This document shows positions 1-10,880 of a stretch of DNA of 64,000 bases, one piece after another. The translations under genes and the position numbers were made by a program. Source of the DNA: Varanus komodoensis (lineage: Eukaryota; Chordata; Lepidosauria; Squamata; Varanidae). Below the pieces are notes generated by a model. The model was not told the origin of the DNA, did no database searches, and saw only the letters and a program-made list of their open reading frames with translations. The DNA is taken from the NCBI RefSeq assembly GCF_004798865.1, contig NW_025335641.1, positions 15,784,792 to 15,848,791 on the forward strand. The letters are read 5' to 3'. Every line of letters begins with the position of its first letter. Within the stretch, counting starts at the first letter, position 1.

Positions 1-3000
1 TCCTTATCCGAGGAGCACAAGAGCAGCATTTGCAGAATAGCATTTTTATGACCTGTAGGCACAAAACAGGCTTCTGTCTTTCATCAGCCACCCGGTCACA
101 GGTTTTGGCACTCCACTCGGAATGGTGTCAGAAAGGGCTGCACAGCGCAATATCCTACTCGCTCCAATACACCCAATGGCAACCAGGAACATCAGAATAG
201 CAAGCCCTTTTGCTCCCCTGCTTAGTCCTCCCATGGGTATTCCAGAGGACACTGTGGGGACCCCAAAGTGACTCCTCATCCCTGTTGCAAGTGCGAGCAT
301 TTAGGGCTTGTGGCAGCTTTTTGCCCATTAACAAACTGCCGGGCCAACTTTCACAGTTCCCCTTTTGAGAGCTCTTGCAGTCCCTCCAAGTTCCCCAGCT
401 GTACCTTAGAATGACTGCTCAGGTTGCCGAGTACCTTTAAAATTATCCCCCACCCCCACCGCCCAATTCTTGCAATTAAAATTGTTTTAAAAAATCTTGC
501 CGCCTTTTTGCAACCGTGGCAAACCACAGTTAGGCGGGAGCGATGATGAGGAGATTGGGGTGGATGATGGACAAGGGGATGCTGTCAGTCAAAGTCACGC
601 AGGTTCCTATGCTGTCCGGTATCCCCAGGCGTAGGAAGCAATTGACAGCCGGCAATATGCTTTCAAAGCTGCAAGTAATCCTTGCTGGCAAAGGGGCCCA
701 TTCACCACCTGGTCTGCAGCTGGTCTCCTCTGGGCATTTTTGCAGGAAGCTCATGCGCCATATTTTTTGACATATTTTGCCCTCAGTACCTTACATTCAC
801 TGGCTGAAGACTAAGCTACATGTTCCATTAAATATATAGATTGAAAATAGTGTTTTTTGTTTCTACTTCCACAGGAATAGGAGGGGCTCCAGCACCTAAC
901 ATGGGGGAGGTTTCTTCCTCCACATGTGTAGGGGGCAGGATTTAACAAGGAGGCAGATCATTAGGTGGGAAGTTTAAACATCCCCTACATGTAACCTCAC
1001 ACACTTACTTGATGGTAAAACAAAACAAAAGATTCATCTGTATGCTATTCAGAGAGCAGCCATTTAAACTCTGCATGTGCACTACAGTCCGGTGTGCTAT
1101 GAAAAACAACTAACGAAGGACTAAACGCTCCTAGAAACCCAAAGCAGCCACCTGCATGGACGGCTGCGTGCTGCTTCCCTGAGCGATTCTTTGCCTTTGC
1201 CTCTAAAATGGGTGAGCAATTTGGCCAGAACAGACTCACACAGGTACACTTGTGATTCTGCTCCTCTTCGGGTGGGCAATTCGGACATTAAAGGATGCCT
1301 TTCCCAGGGCAAGGGTAAATGTGCAGCTAGGTAATTTTAGACTCAGATCTAATGGTCTTATCAGAGAGGGTGTCTTTGGACGTCAATGCACATTCTTTTG
1401 CTTGCTTCAAAATGGAGTGACCCATCCCTATAAAGTTTGAAACCGTTCTTGCTCATCTGGTTGCATACCTGACTTTTGCCCTGGATGATATTATGAGGTG
1501 AGAGTGAAGTGACTAAACAGACCTCCAAGTTTAATTCAGAGAAAAGTGCTTCAGCAGTGTGAAGTTTGGAAAAATGGTTCTAGAGTTTAAAACACACACA
1601 CACACCCCAAAATTCGTGTGGTGGTGGTGGACAGAAAAGACCTCACAAAATGGATGTATGTGACCTCAACCAAAGCCAAAAGAAAGTAAAATAGAAAGAT
1701 ATCCATGCAAGCCTACACTGTGAAACACAGCCAACAATTTCATACCAAATAAAAACATGGTTTCAGTGACCTTGGCTCTATTACATGGATTATTCTTCCA
1801 CAAGCAGGACAAGCTCTTCTTGAACAATATGCCCATTGAAGTAAGCCAAGGCCTTCTTTCATTCAGTGTTAGTCAGGCAGATCATCAGATACGTCCTCCT
1901 TTTCCACTATTTGTAATTATGTTAAATGTTGTTTAATAAAGGGCTGTAGCTAGGAATTGTTCAGAAACAGGAGGAATTGCTACAGATCTCTCATCTTTCT
2001 TTAACGAATGCTTTCCAACTTCACGACAAATACTTTTCATTGAAATAATATCTGAAATGTGTATCTGTATTCATATTATCCATAGCAGTTTCTTCAAGTT
2101 AAAATTTACATGGGGTGTTCATTCTATTCTATTTCATTACATAACTGTGGGTTCAGACAAGAACTTTCCCAGCCCGTTGGAGATGCCAGAGATCAAACAT
2201 GGGTTGTTTTGCATGCAAAGGATGAGCTCCAGAACGCTAGGACATCTATTCAAGCCTATAGTGGGTCTTAAAGTAGTAACCCAAGAAAGTTAACCTGGAA
2301 TTAAACCCTGACACACCATCACCCAGTTTCACTAGTCATGCAAGCATAGGAGTTTCTTTACAACAATAGGCCAGAATGCATCAGATGGTCTTCCTGTTCT
2401 CACCCCCTAGAATGCTTTCCTGGTGAAGGTTACTTGATGATCTAAGCAACTACAAACCTCTCCTCTACCTTACTCCCTCTCTGCTGTCCTTCAGAATTCA
2501 ACAACAGCCGGACCTGACCAAAACACCCTGATGGAATGACTCAGTTTGCAGAAGAAGAGGAAGATCAAATTTGAGCTGGATTTAATCCACAAAGGAAGCC
2601 ATAGTCTTGAGTTGTCTGAGTAGGGCTGCCAAGGACAGGCCATTTTGAAGGACATTTGCTCACAGGGCAGCCATTGGAGATGACTTGGTGGCCCTTAACA
2701 ACAACAAATGCAGGGCAGGGAAACAGTGGAGGCAACCTCAGCTCTTTACTCCTTCCAGCATACAATTCAGCTAGCTGTCTAATTTTAGCCATCAGATATG
2801 GCACTTCATATTAGCATCATTCGGATTCACATAGGATAGGCAGTCACCTTTCCTCCCTGCCCTTCCCTAATGTCTCCTTTATTGTTTTTCAGAGGCCGCT
2901 TTCACAGTCTTGAAGAAGCTGCGGGCACCATTCTTTCTCTGCTGGCTAGTGGGGCGGGGGAACCTGATTGCAGATTTGCAGCACCAAGGTTGGAGCAATT

Positions 3001-3212
3001 TCCTGCCTTTGCATCTCGGTGTCCAACACTGTCTAGGGGGCAGAAGATCAGTAGATTAACTGTGTGCATGATCAGAGTCTTTGTCTCCTTTTTTTCTTTC
3101 AAACGTTCATTACAGCATGTTCGTATGAAACTAAAACCAGTTTTTGGGAACTTTCAGTGAACTTGTTAAATACACACACCCTGACTCATTTGTTAAACTA
3201 TCTCATACTTAC
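1..3212. other. No gene recognised; probable intron or flank of the FN3 gene
   Basis: No fibronectin or other protein domain is recognisable here. The first 770 bases are richer in GC than what follows and have short open frames on both strands (minus 46-300 and 530-754, plus 543-770), but I see no family similarity and no convincing splice sites. If the minus-strand FN3 gene continues leftward, this stretch is its intron. A short AC repeat lies near 1592-1604 and a GTG repeat near 1618-1631. Confidence 0.4.
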
Positions 3213-3470
3213 CTGTTAATTGCATTGTCTGTGCTTCAGCCATTATAACTCCATTTTTATCAATAGCATCCACCTTTACAGTGTGAACTGTGTTGGGAGA
3301 CAGCAATCCTACAGTGCCTACAAGCGTAACATCACTGAAATGGACCGACAAAGAGTGCGTGACTGCATTCACAGGGGTTGCCATGACTCTATAAGAAAAA
3401 GCTCCGGGAAACTTGGACCATCGTAGATAAATACTTCTTGATGTCACTTCATGAACAGATACAGTGAAAC
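3213..3470 (-). CDS. FNDC7: Fibronectin type III exon, probably the first FN3 of FNDC7
   Basis: This is one 258-nt exon encoding a single fibronectin type III module. On the minus strand it follows an acceptor ending ttttctag at 3471 and ends before a gtaagt donor (3207-3212). The first two bases finish a codon and one base is left at the end, so it is a symmetric phase 1-1 exon, the usual one-module exon of FN3 proteins. The translation has FN3 landmarks: a strand-B tryptophan in IYLRWSKFPGAFSYRV, then the LSPNTVHTVKVDAID block with the LxPxTxYxxxVxA pattern. FNDC7 is built from repeated FN3 modules and neighbours STXBP3 in mammals, so I assign it by synteny and domain. Another FN3 protein is possible. 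No further FN3 exon is visible to the left, so the rest of the gene would lie outside the window. Confidence 0.68.
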
Positions 3471-4245
3471 CTAGAAAATTAACAACTCAAATTCAGTTTC
3501 CTCCTAATGAAATAGTTGTGGCTTCAGTCTAAACAAGAGCATAAACCATCTACTGGTTTATTCATAATTCCATTTCCCCCAGGGAATTCTGGGATCAGCG
3601 AAGGAGCAGAGACAGGTCAACTTGAAACGTTAAGGGCCTCACCAAGCTAAAGTTTTCTGACTTCTTTGTGGAAAATCATGAGTTCAACTAGTTTAAAGAT
3701 AATACACATTTATTGGATAGATAGACCTGTGAATACATGGATTTGCTACTGTTGGCTTTATACATGGTTATTCTTGCTTTCTATAGCTGACAATGGAACC
3801 AATGCACCTGCACTCTTCACAATTATTTTGCCATTTCTCTGACTCTGCAAACCAAAAATGCTGACCTATCTCTCATGAGAAAAACAATTATGTTATTTAT
3901 CCTCCGTTTTAGAGATCTGGCATGCAATAGGAGGGTTAGGCTGTAATTTGATATGCACTTATCAGGGAACTCAATGGGGCTTACTTCTGAATAGTTCTAG
4001 GCAGGATTATGCTCTTTTGGTGCACTGTAGAGGTTAGGCGAATAAACTGTGAAGCAGAACATTCCTGATTAAGTATGAGCTCGGCCAATACTCCTTAGGC
4101 TGCCTTAAACAAAGCTCAGTCTTTCACAAATCTTGCACCCATCTATAACATGAGAGTGGCAATAATACTGGCTGCATTACAGGATATTTTTAAGACTTAC
4201 AACCCAATCCTATACACGCATATTTGGACAAAAGTCCCACCAAGA

Positions 4246-4472
4246 ACCAGTTTGGTTGCAGTGTTGGACTAGAGTTCAGGAGATACAGGTTCTAATCCCC
4301 ATTGGGCCATGAAACTCACAGAGTATGTTTAGTCCAGTCACTGACTCTCATCCAAACCTACCTCACAGGGTTGTTGTAAGGATAAAAGGGAGAGGAGGAT
4401 CATGTAAGTCGTACTGGATTCCTTGCAAGATGTAAAAAGGCAGGGTAAGACTAGGATGTAATAATAACAATA
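4246..4472 (+). repeat. tRNA-headed squamate SINE
   Basis: The head resembles a tRNA-derived promoter: an A-box-like GTGTTGGACTAG segment and a B-box-like GGTTCTAATCC. The SINE body CTACCTCACAGGGTTGTTGT follows, and the tail is rich in AAT/AAC. The same body occurs on the minus strand near 26,890 and 57,140. Confidence 0.7.
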
Positions 4473-5115
4473 ATGACATTTACACTGACAAGTGTGTATA
4501 GGGTTGCAAACTGCCATGCTAACAAATATCAAGCAATCACATTTACACAACATTTTTGCGATTGCTTAATATTCTTTTTCACACAATGTGCTCAGAGAAG
4601 AATATCTGTTTATTAATATCTTCAAGCATATCATGGTGGACAGAATAAATTAAGAGAAAGAAACTGAATTTGAACAGAATGTTATTAAATCTCACTTAAT
4701 TTTTCTCCAGTAGAAAAGCTAATACAATACTGTTATTAACTGCACTAAAAAGTATTCAAAAATTTCAAAATAAGTGTAATTTAACTAATGTGAATAAGTA
4801 TAACTTTAAAAGTAAATAATTGGATTGGGTTCTTGAACTTTTTAATTGCCAAGGAATACCACTATGATTTATTTTGATACTAAAATTTTATAGATTAGTA
4901 AAAGCTGTTGTTTGCCTTTCTCTCTCTGTGTGTATATATGTATTGTGCTTTATGAATAAATTAAGGTAATGAATTTATAAATGAAAAAGACCAATGTTTA
5001 GGGAAATGGTTTCAAATTTATTAAGCTCTAAAAGATATACCAAACAAGCACTTTTCCAGTTTACTTAGATGCCCATTTAAAAAAAAACTGCAAAAGAAAA
5101 ATTTTCAAATTTTAC

Positions 5116-5134
5116 CTGTATTAGCTGAAATGAT
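5116..5134 (-). CDS. FNDC7: Possible 19-nt microexon upstream of the FN3 exon
   Basis: On the minus strand, 19 bases lie between an acceptor ending ttttacag and a gtaaaa donor. Read in phase 0 they give IISANT plus one base. That base joins the two leading bases of the exon at 3470 to make Gly, so the reading continues as IISANTG-FTVSVHEV. The segment looks like the end of a signal peptide before the first FN3 module. No upstream ATG exon was found. A 19-base exon can arise by chance, so this is tentative. Confidence 0.38.
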
Positions 5135-5906
5135 CTGTAAAAGATGGTTTAGAGAATTAGTAACACAGGGAGAAATACTCTTCAAAAATATTTAATATGT
5201 TATTAAATAAAACTCAGAAGTAAGTCTTAGTATTTTAAGCAGAAAGACTCTCCAGTGCTGAATTTAGAACTGCAGCATTATACATACAATAAACAATGAC
5301 TTTCCTAAATAAAACAGCTGTGAATAACTATCACAATATCTCATATTATTCCGACTGATTAAATATGAAGGTATGTACAACAGCCAAAAAGCTATGAATG
5401 AGCTTTGGCAAGGATCATGAAGATTGTGTTACCCTTTCGCTCTTCTGTCATTTCCTTCCTGCCTTTTGATTCAAAATGGAAAGTTTCCAGTCGTTGACTG
5501 ATTAGCATGGCAATCTCAGACTTATTTCTTTGACACGTCTTTTCATTCTGACCACCTCATCTCCCAAATCTGCTGAAAAAAATCCTTACATAGAGGAAGC
5601 CTTCTATCACTGATCTCACTAAACATCCAAATGACCATTCCATATCTATCATTGAAGCCCACCAAGGGGATGTATATTTTCATGTGAACAAGAATCTGGA
5701 GGACCTCAATTTAGCGAAGGAATGATCTCAGGAAGGTTATCTGTCCTGACTTTTAATGATTCTTTAGCAATAAATTCTCTTAATGAGCCAAGCTTGGTTT
5801 CTTACTTATCTCTGCTCTTACACGGTCCCTGGTAAAATTCAGCCCCATTGACTGAGTTTTTCTGCTTTGCTAAAACCGAGTGTCACACAGGGATGTACTG
5901 AACACT

Positions 5907-5922
5907 GGGGGGGGGGGGGGGG
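5907..5922 (+). repeat. G16 homopolymer
   Basis: Sixteen consecutive G residues. Such runs are prone to length change and sequencing error, so the true length may differ. Confidence 0.9.
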
Positions 5923-6424
5923 CACCAGCTGCTATGTATAACTTGTTACCTAGTACAGCTGAATCAGGGCCAAAAGATTTAAAATGGCAGCATCATAAAT
6001 CTTCATTCACAAACCAGTCAAGCAGAATGGCTGGACTAATGCATGTTTAGGTTAACTGAAACTAAGTTTAGATTCACTGATCAAGACTTTAGTATGCACA
6101 GTTACCTAAAAGTAAACCCAATTCAGCTCAAGGATACATACAACCAAATATGTATGCATAGCATTGCACTGTTAATATGCTTCTAATATGCTTCTTCAAA
6201 ACCTTGTTATGAAATAAGCTGAAATGAAAATAAGTGATTATCTTTTTATTCAACCTTCATTTTAATAATCAAGGGTTTTAGATGTTTTAAGATTTTTTTC
6301 TCAGTTCTCACAGTCACATTTTCTATTTTCTATCTTTTCCTTCCTTTTCAGTTTATAATGTTCAGTTCTATATGTTTTTAATAATTGTGGTTTTATTATT
6401 ATATTTTACACTATTACACTATTT

Positions 6425-6497
6425 TATACTATGTAAGCCATTCCGAGCGCTTGCACGGAAAGATGGGATATAAATGTTTGTAATAAATAAATAAATA
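6425..6497 (+). repeat. LINE/SINE 3' tail
   Basis: The sequence reads GTAAGCCATTCCGAG, then GGGATATAAATG, and ends in a TAAA repeat. This is the conserved 3' end of L2/CR1-clade and related squamate elements. Only the tail is recognisable. Confidence 0.55.
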
Positions 6498-7379
6498 TAC
6501 CTATTACAGAGTGCACTCATAGCAATAAGAGAGTTCAGAGGTTAAAATTAAACATAACTATGACCACAACAAGGCTATGAAGATTCTAGAGAAATCCCTT
6601 TGACTAGAAGCTTCACACAAACAACTCAATCTTTTTATTTTGTCTAAGGATTGAGTTCTTTGTGTCACAATAAAGTTCATGTACCTCTTGAGTTATCCCA
6701 CAAGAAGATAACATCCGTATAATACAGAAAAAAGAATAATTTAGTGATGATGATGAAGAGGTTAATTTATTATATTGCACTCAACAAAATTTGACTTGAT
6801 CCCTTAATTAAGGAACTAGGCATATTTTAGCAGTTTAAAGGTTGCTTTCATATAATCTAAAATATTTAAAGTAAAACCAGCATCATTTTAAAGCAATACA
6901 ATATTAAATACAATATTTAAAAAATGAAAATAGGGATACATACAAAATGTCAGACTGAATATTAATTTAAAAAGCAGCAACAGTTAATTTCTGGAAATGT
7001 TTATGGAGCAAACTGCTGGGACTCACCATTTTAAAGCTGATGAGAATTAATCCAGACAATATTAAGTGCTCACATCTCCTTCTAACCATTCTTGAAGTGA
7101 GCTTTTAGTTCCCAGTTCACTTACTCTTATAATGAGATCACTGTACAGAAGTTAACAGAAATCACCTTCTTTTAAAAAGATATCAGTTAAGTCTTGGTCC
7201 ATGAGAGTACAGATGTCTATTGCTCCTCCTACTGTCGGATCCAGCCCATGGAGTATAGATTGAGCTCAGTTAACTATATTTTTCTATTTTGCTTAACATG
7301 CACAGTTCTACTATCTAGCTGAACATGGAAGGAAATGTTACATTTTTCTTCTTTCCTCTCTTACATACATTTACATGTA

Positions 7380-7417
7380 TTTTCAGCTCAAAAGTGATAC
7401 CACTTTTGAGCTGAAAA
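7380..7417. repeat. Perfect 17-bp inverted repeat with 4-nt loop
   Basis: The left arm (7380-7396) is TTTTCAGCTCAAAAGTG and the right arm (7401-7417) is its exact reverse complement. They are separated by ATAC. No tRNA or known small-RNA fold is recognised, and pairing stops at both outer edges. Confidence 0.9.
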
Positions 7418-8239
7418 CAGCTCCAGCTATTTACAGTGCAATCCCATACATGATCAACTCAGAGACAAATTAACTAATTTTAAATAGTACGTATGTGTAC
7501 AAGGTTAGGCTTGCGCAGTTAGTTGTTTTACACTCCAATACTTTCTTATTCCCCCACTGAATTATGCTTCAGTTTAATTTCCTCATTCATTTCATATACA
7601 AAAGTCTTGGGCCTATATTTTGGCAGAGGGCAAACAGTTGTGCTGGAAAAGCAAAATCATGAATGCGTCATCAAATGTTACGCAAGATGGTTTTCTGCCT
7701 TTCTCTTGTCACAGGAGTGTCACCGTGTTGTTTCTTCTTCACCTGGGTTCTGAATGACCGTCATTGTTCAATGGATAAGAAAAACATTGCAATTGGCAGT
7801 GGCTAAAACACTTTTGGAATTGTATCTGAAAAACAGATTATAGCTGTCTAATGATGCATTTCTATCAAGGTTAGGCAGAATACAGAGCCTACAACTGCCA
7901 GCATCCCATAGTAAGACATATTTGCTAGGGCGTTCTGGGGGTTGTAACCCTCTTTCCTGTCAAAACTAACATAGGATTGCGCTTAAAAAAAAAAAAAAGC
8001 AATCAATAAAGATGCAAATTTATTCAAATTAAATGGTGATCCCCTTTGTCCTGCCTCAAGTTTTAAAATCCATATAATACTTATGTAACTGAAGCTATTA
8101 TGGATTTTCTGACTACCAACACTGCCACTGTTATCCTTAATATGCTTTAAGAGTATCTTTATGGTTACTTTGTAATAATTCAAAATAAAAGTTTCACACC
8201 ATCTTTTCCTTGAAGCAACTGGATTTCTGTGGCTGGTAT

Positions 8240-8640
8240 CAAAGAAGACTCAGAAGAACCTATAAGGCCATCAGGTCCGACTCCCTGTTCAATGCAGAAG
8301 CCCAAGTTAAAGCATCCCTACCAAGATGGCTGTTCAGCTGCCTCTTGAATGCCTCCTACAACCTCCTCAGATAATTGGTTCTATTGCCAGACTACTCTAA
8401 CAGTCAGGAATTTTTTCCAGATGTCTGGCTGAAATCGGACTTCCAGTAACTTAAGCTCATTATTCCACATCCTGCATTCTGGGATGATGGAGAAGAGATC
8501 CTGGCCCTCCAATGTGAGACAGCCTTTCAAGTACTTGAAAAGTGCTATTGTATCTCCAGTCTTCTTTTCAGGGCTAAACATGCCCAGCTCTTTCAATCTC
8601 TCCTCACAGGGCTTTGTTTCCAGACCCCCGATCATCTTTG
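8240..8640 (-). repeat. CR1 LINE 3' region fragment
   Basis: The plus strand reads as the complement of a CR1 3' region: a phrase like AGAACCTATAAGGCCATCAGGTCC, then text resembling the CR1 consensus around the last codons and UTR, including a segment ending in CTCCTCACAGGGC. The element is 5'-truncated and diverged. Confidence 0.6.
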
Positions 8641-9245
8641 TCTGATTACATCAAGGTATGAGAAATCCTATAGCTTCTTCGGCCCTGAACCAGCCCCTGC
8701 CAGACAGGTTCAGTGGCCCAGGGTGAAAAGGTAAAAAGGAGGATGGAGAAGTGTAAATCCATCTTCCTCTTGCCTCCTCACTAGCAACAGCTCTGTAGGG
8801 TGTGGAATACTTGGAAGATTGTGAGATTGGAGACTTCCTTCTAAAAGGACACAATCCATGGGATCAAGACAGCAATATGTATTTAATGGAGAACTCATGG
8901 GCCTTTGTTCTGAGTCCTGGGATTAGGTTATCAGTTCACAGAATGAACTGGCTAAGAATATACCTGTTTCCAAGGAATACTCACGTATTGTCTAAACCTC
9001 CCTAAATGACGTTCCAGGGAATCAGGGATAACTGGCACATCCCATGCCAGCAAATAAAACCAGTAGCATGCACAATTGTCTTCATCAATTCATTTTCCTG
9101 GGTCAGATTTCCCTTCCAATCTGTTAAGTCTATCAGTGTAATTTCTATGTACCAAAAATGGGGAACAGCTTCCTGGCAGGGGCTGCGAGAAGTGATGCAT
9201 TATATACTTGCTTGGAGACTACTACTGTACCCATTTTCAAAGGAA

Positions 9246-9420
9246 ACATAGAAACAGAGCGAGTCAGAAGGGGCCTCCCGGGCCATCTAGTCTGACCTCT
9301 GGCACCAGCCAGCTCCGCTCACAACATGCCCATCATGTGCATGTCCAGTCTTTCTTTGAACGCCCTCACCAATGGGGCCTCAATGACCTCTCGTGGAAAC
9401 CCATTCCACACCCTCGGTAG
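9246..9420 (-). repeat. CR1 LINE 3' end fragment
   Basis: It starts at the (CATAGAA)-type terminus with ACATAGAAACAGAG and continues with GGGCCATCTAGTCTGACC and CATTCCACACC, all typical of the complement of a CR1 3' end. The element lies on the minus strand and is 5'-truncated. Confidence 0.65.
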
Positions 9421-10129
9421 CAAAACTAACAAAGAGATTTGTGACACCTTGAAGACTACAAAATCTATCCTGGCATGAGCTTTTATGGACTAAGGTCTGA
9501 TAAGTGGAGTCTGGTCCACAAGCTTAAGTCTCTAAAAATCTGGTGGTTTGCAAGATCTTTGCCGTTTTGACTGGTTAGCACCCATCGTTTTGAATGCATT
9601 TTGAAAATATTGTATGGACACTACTGCCTTGCTTTAAAATAACTGCATTTTCCCCATTGTTCTCTTGTATTTAGGATAAATATCACTTTGGTGATGCCTT
9701 AATCCTTTAAAACACCACACTTGTAGCTTTATCATTTTGCATCTCTTTCTGCCTCAGGGTTAAAACCCCATTTCAGAGCAGCCCTTTACAGCCACACTCT
9801 AGTAGCGAATAGGACTGCAGCCAAAAGGGTGTAGCCCAAGCCATTTGGGGCTTATTCCTAGGCATACATGACATGCTACTTCCATGCTGTAAGTTGTAGG
9901 ACCCTTTCTCCCATCTATGATCACACCCTTATTCTAGCACAGGCTTTCATGGACTGCAGTCCACTTCAGCAGATGCAAGATGGTGCTTCTGCCAAACTCA
10001 ACGTGTTGGGCCAGAATCCCAGGACAGTTAGGCAGAAAAAGCCTTGCAACTCCCGGCCTGCAGGACTTCTTGTTCCCCATGGTGACCGCAGAACCCTGGG
10101 AACGGTGCAAGTCCTTTTCCCAAAGATTG

Positions 10130-10880
10130 TGCACCGAGTTTCCAGGGCGCCGCCAAACTCTCCGTTGCAGCAGACGACAGAGGCAGGCTTCGTCCCGAAG
10201 AACCAACGAGCGCAGCCAGCTCGAGACGGCAAGCCGGCCCCCCGCCCCGTGCAGCCCCCTTTTCTCCCCCCGCCTTTCACCGCGCAAAATCCCCCCGCTG
10301 CTTCGCCAAGAGGCGCTGCCTTGCCGCTCGCCCGCCCGCCCTCTGCAGCAAGACGCGCCTCTGCAGCCAGCCCATGGCCGCGCCTTCAGCTCGGAAGAGG
10401 GCTGGGCTTCGACGCCGCAGACTTGCAGCGGCAGCCCGTCCCGACGGTCCCCCTACACGCGCATCGTGCGGCCGAAAGGGCGGCGGCGAGTCCGCAGAGC
10501 GAGGGGCGCGGCGATCGGCACGGGGCATGGCCGCCGCCGCCGCCGCCTCCGCCTCCGCCTCCTAGAGTGCGGGCCTCCCCCGGCAAGCCTGCGACGGTGC
10601 AAGCGCGGAGGCAAGATGGCGCCTGCAGCCGCCGCGAGCGCAGACCGCGGGCTGAAAAGCCTGGTGTGGCAGAGTGAGTGTCGGGGGCCGGGGCCTCTCT
10701 CTCCCCTTCCTCCTCCTTCCCCAAGGAGCGCCCGCTAGGAATCGGCGGGGCGTGCCGCGGCAGCCCCGGGCGGGCCTGGCTGGACGTGCCTTGGCTGTCG
10801 CCGGAAGGGAGGAAGCGATGGGGAGGGCGGGGAGAACGCGCATTTGGCACCGGGGTGGTCTGGGCTTGGGGGGCTGAGAG
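10130..10880 (+). promoter_or_regulatory. STXBP3: CpG-island promoter and exon 1 region of STXBP3
   Basis: GC content and CpG density rise sharply from about 10,130 and fall after about 10,880, against AT-rich flanks. The island encloses the STXBP3 start codon and first donor. I see no clear TATA box, as expected for a housekeeping promoter. The start codon lies inside AAGATGGCGCC, a YY1-type motif overlapping the initiation site. The transcription start cannot be placed from sequence alone. Confidence 0.75.
10527..10565 (+). promoter_or_regulatory. 12-codon uORF over a GCC/TCC repeat upstream of STXBP3
   Basis: An ATG with purine at -3 and G at +4 opens a 12-codon frame (Met, six Ala, then alternating Ser and Ala) that ends in TAG at 10563-10565. 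This is 50 nt before the STXBP3 ATG. The frame consists almost entirely of a GCC/TCC trinucleotide repeat. If the transcript starts upstream of 10,527, this short frame could reduce or tune STXBP3 translation. The real 5' end is unknown. Confidence 0.5.

Larger units (their letters stand above)
5135..10129. other. Intergenic region between the FN3 gene and STXBP3
   Basis: No coding exon is supported. The stretch holds a G16 homopolymer, a LINE 3' tail, a perfect 17-bp hairpin and two CR1 fragments, listed separately. A degraded foldback-element fragment lies near 7,870-7,950. The upstream exon of the FN3 gene should lie here or further right, but I could not identify it. Confidence 0.5.

Noticed and set aside
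46-300. Minus-strand open frame with a hydrophobic stretch (GLAILMFLVAIGCIG)
   Set aside because: Isolated, no similarity to a known family, no splice context linking it to the FN3 gene; plausible as a chance frame in GC-richer DNA.
9868-10677. Long plus-strand frame of 269 codons overlapping the CpG island
   Set aside because: Pro/Ala/Arg-rich translation typical of chance frames in CpG islands; STXBP3 exon 1 is read in another frame here.
10386-10850. Minus-strand 154-codon frame opposite STXBP3 exon 1
   Set aside because: Low-complexity Gly/Ala/Arg translation caused by the GC-rich repeat; no conserved domain.
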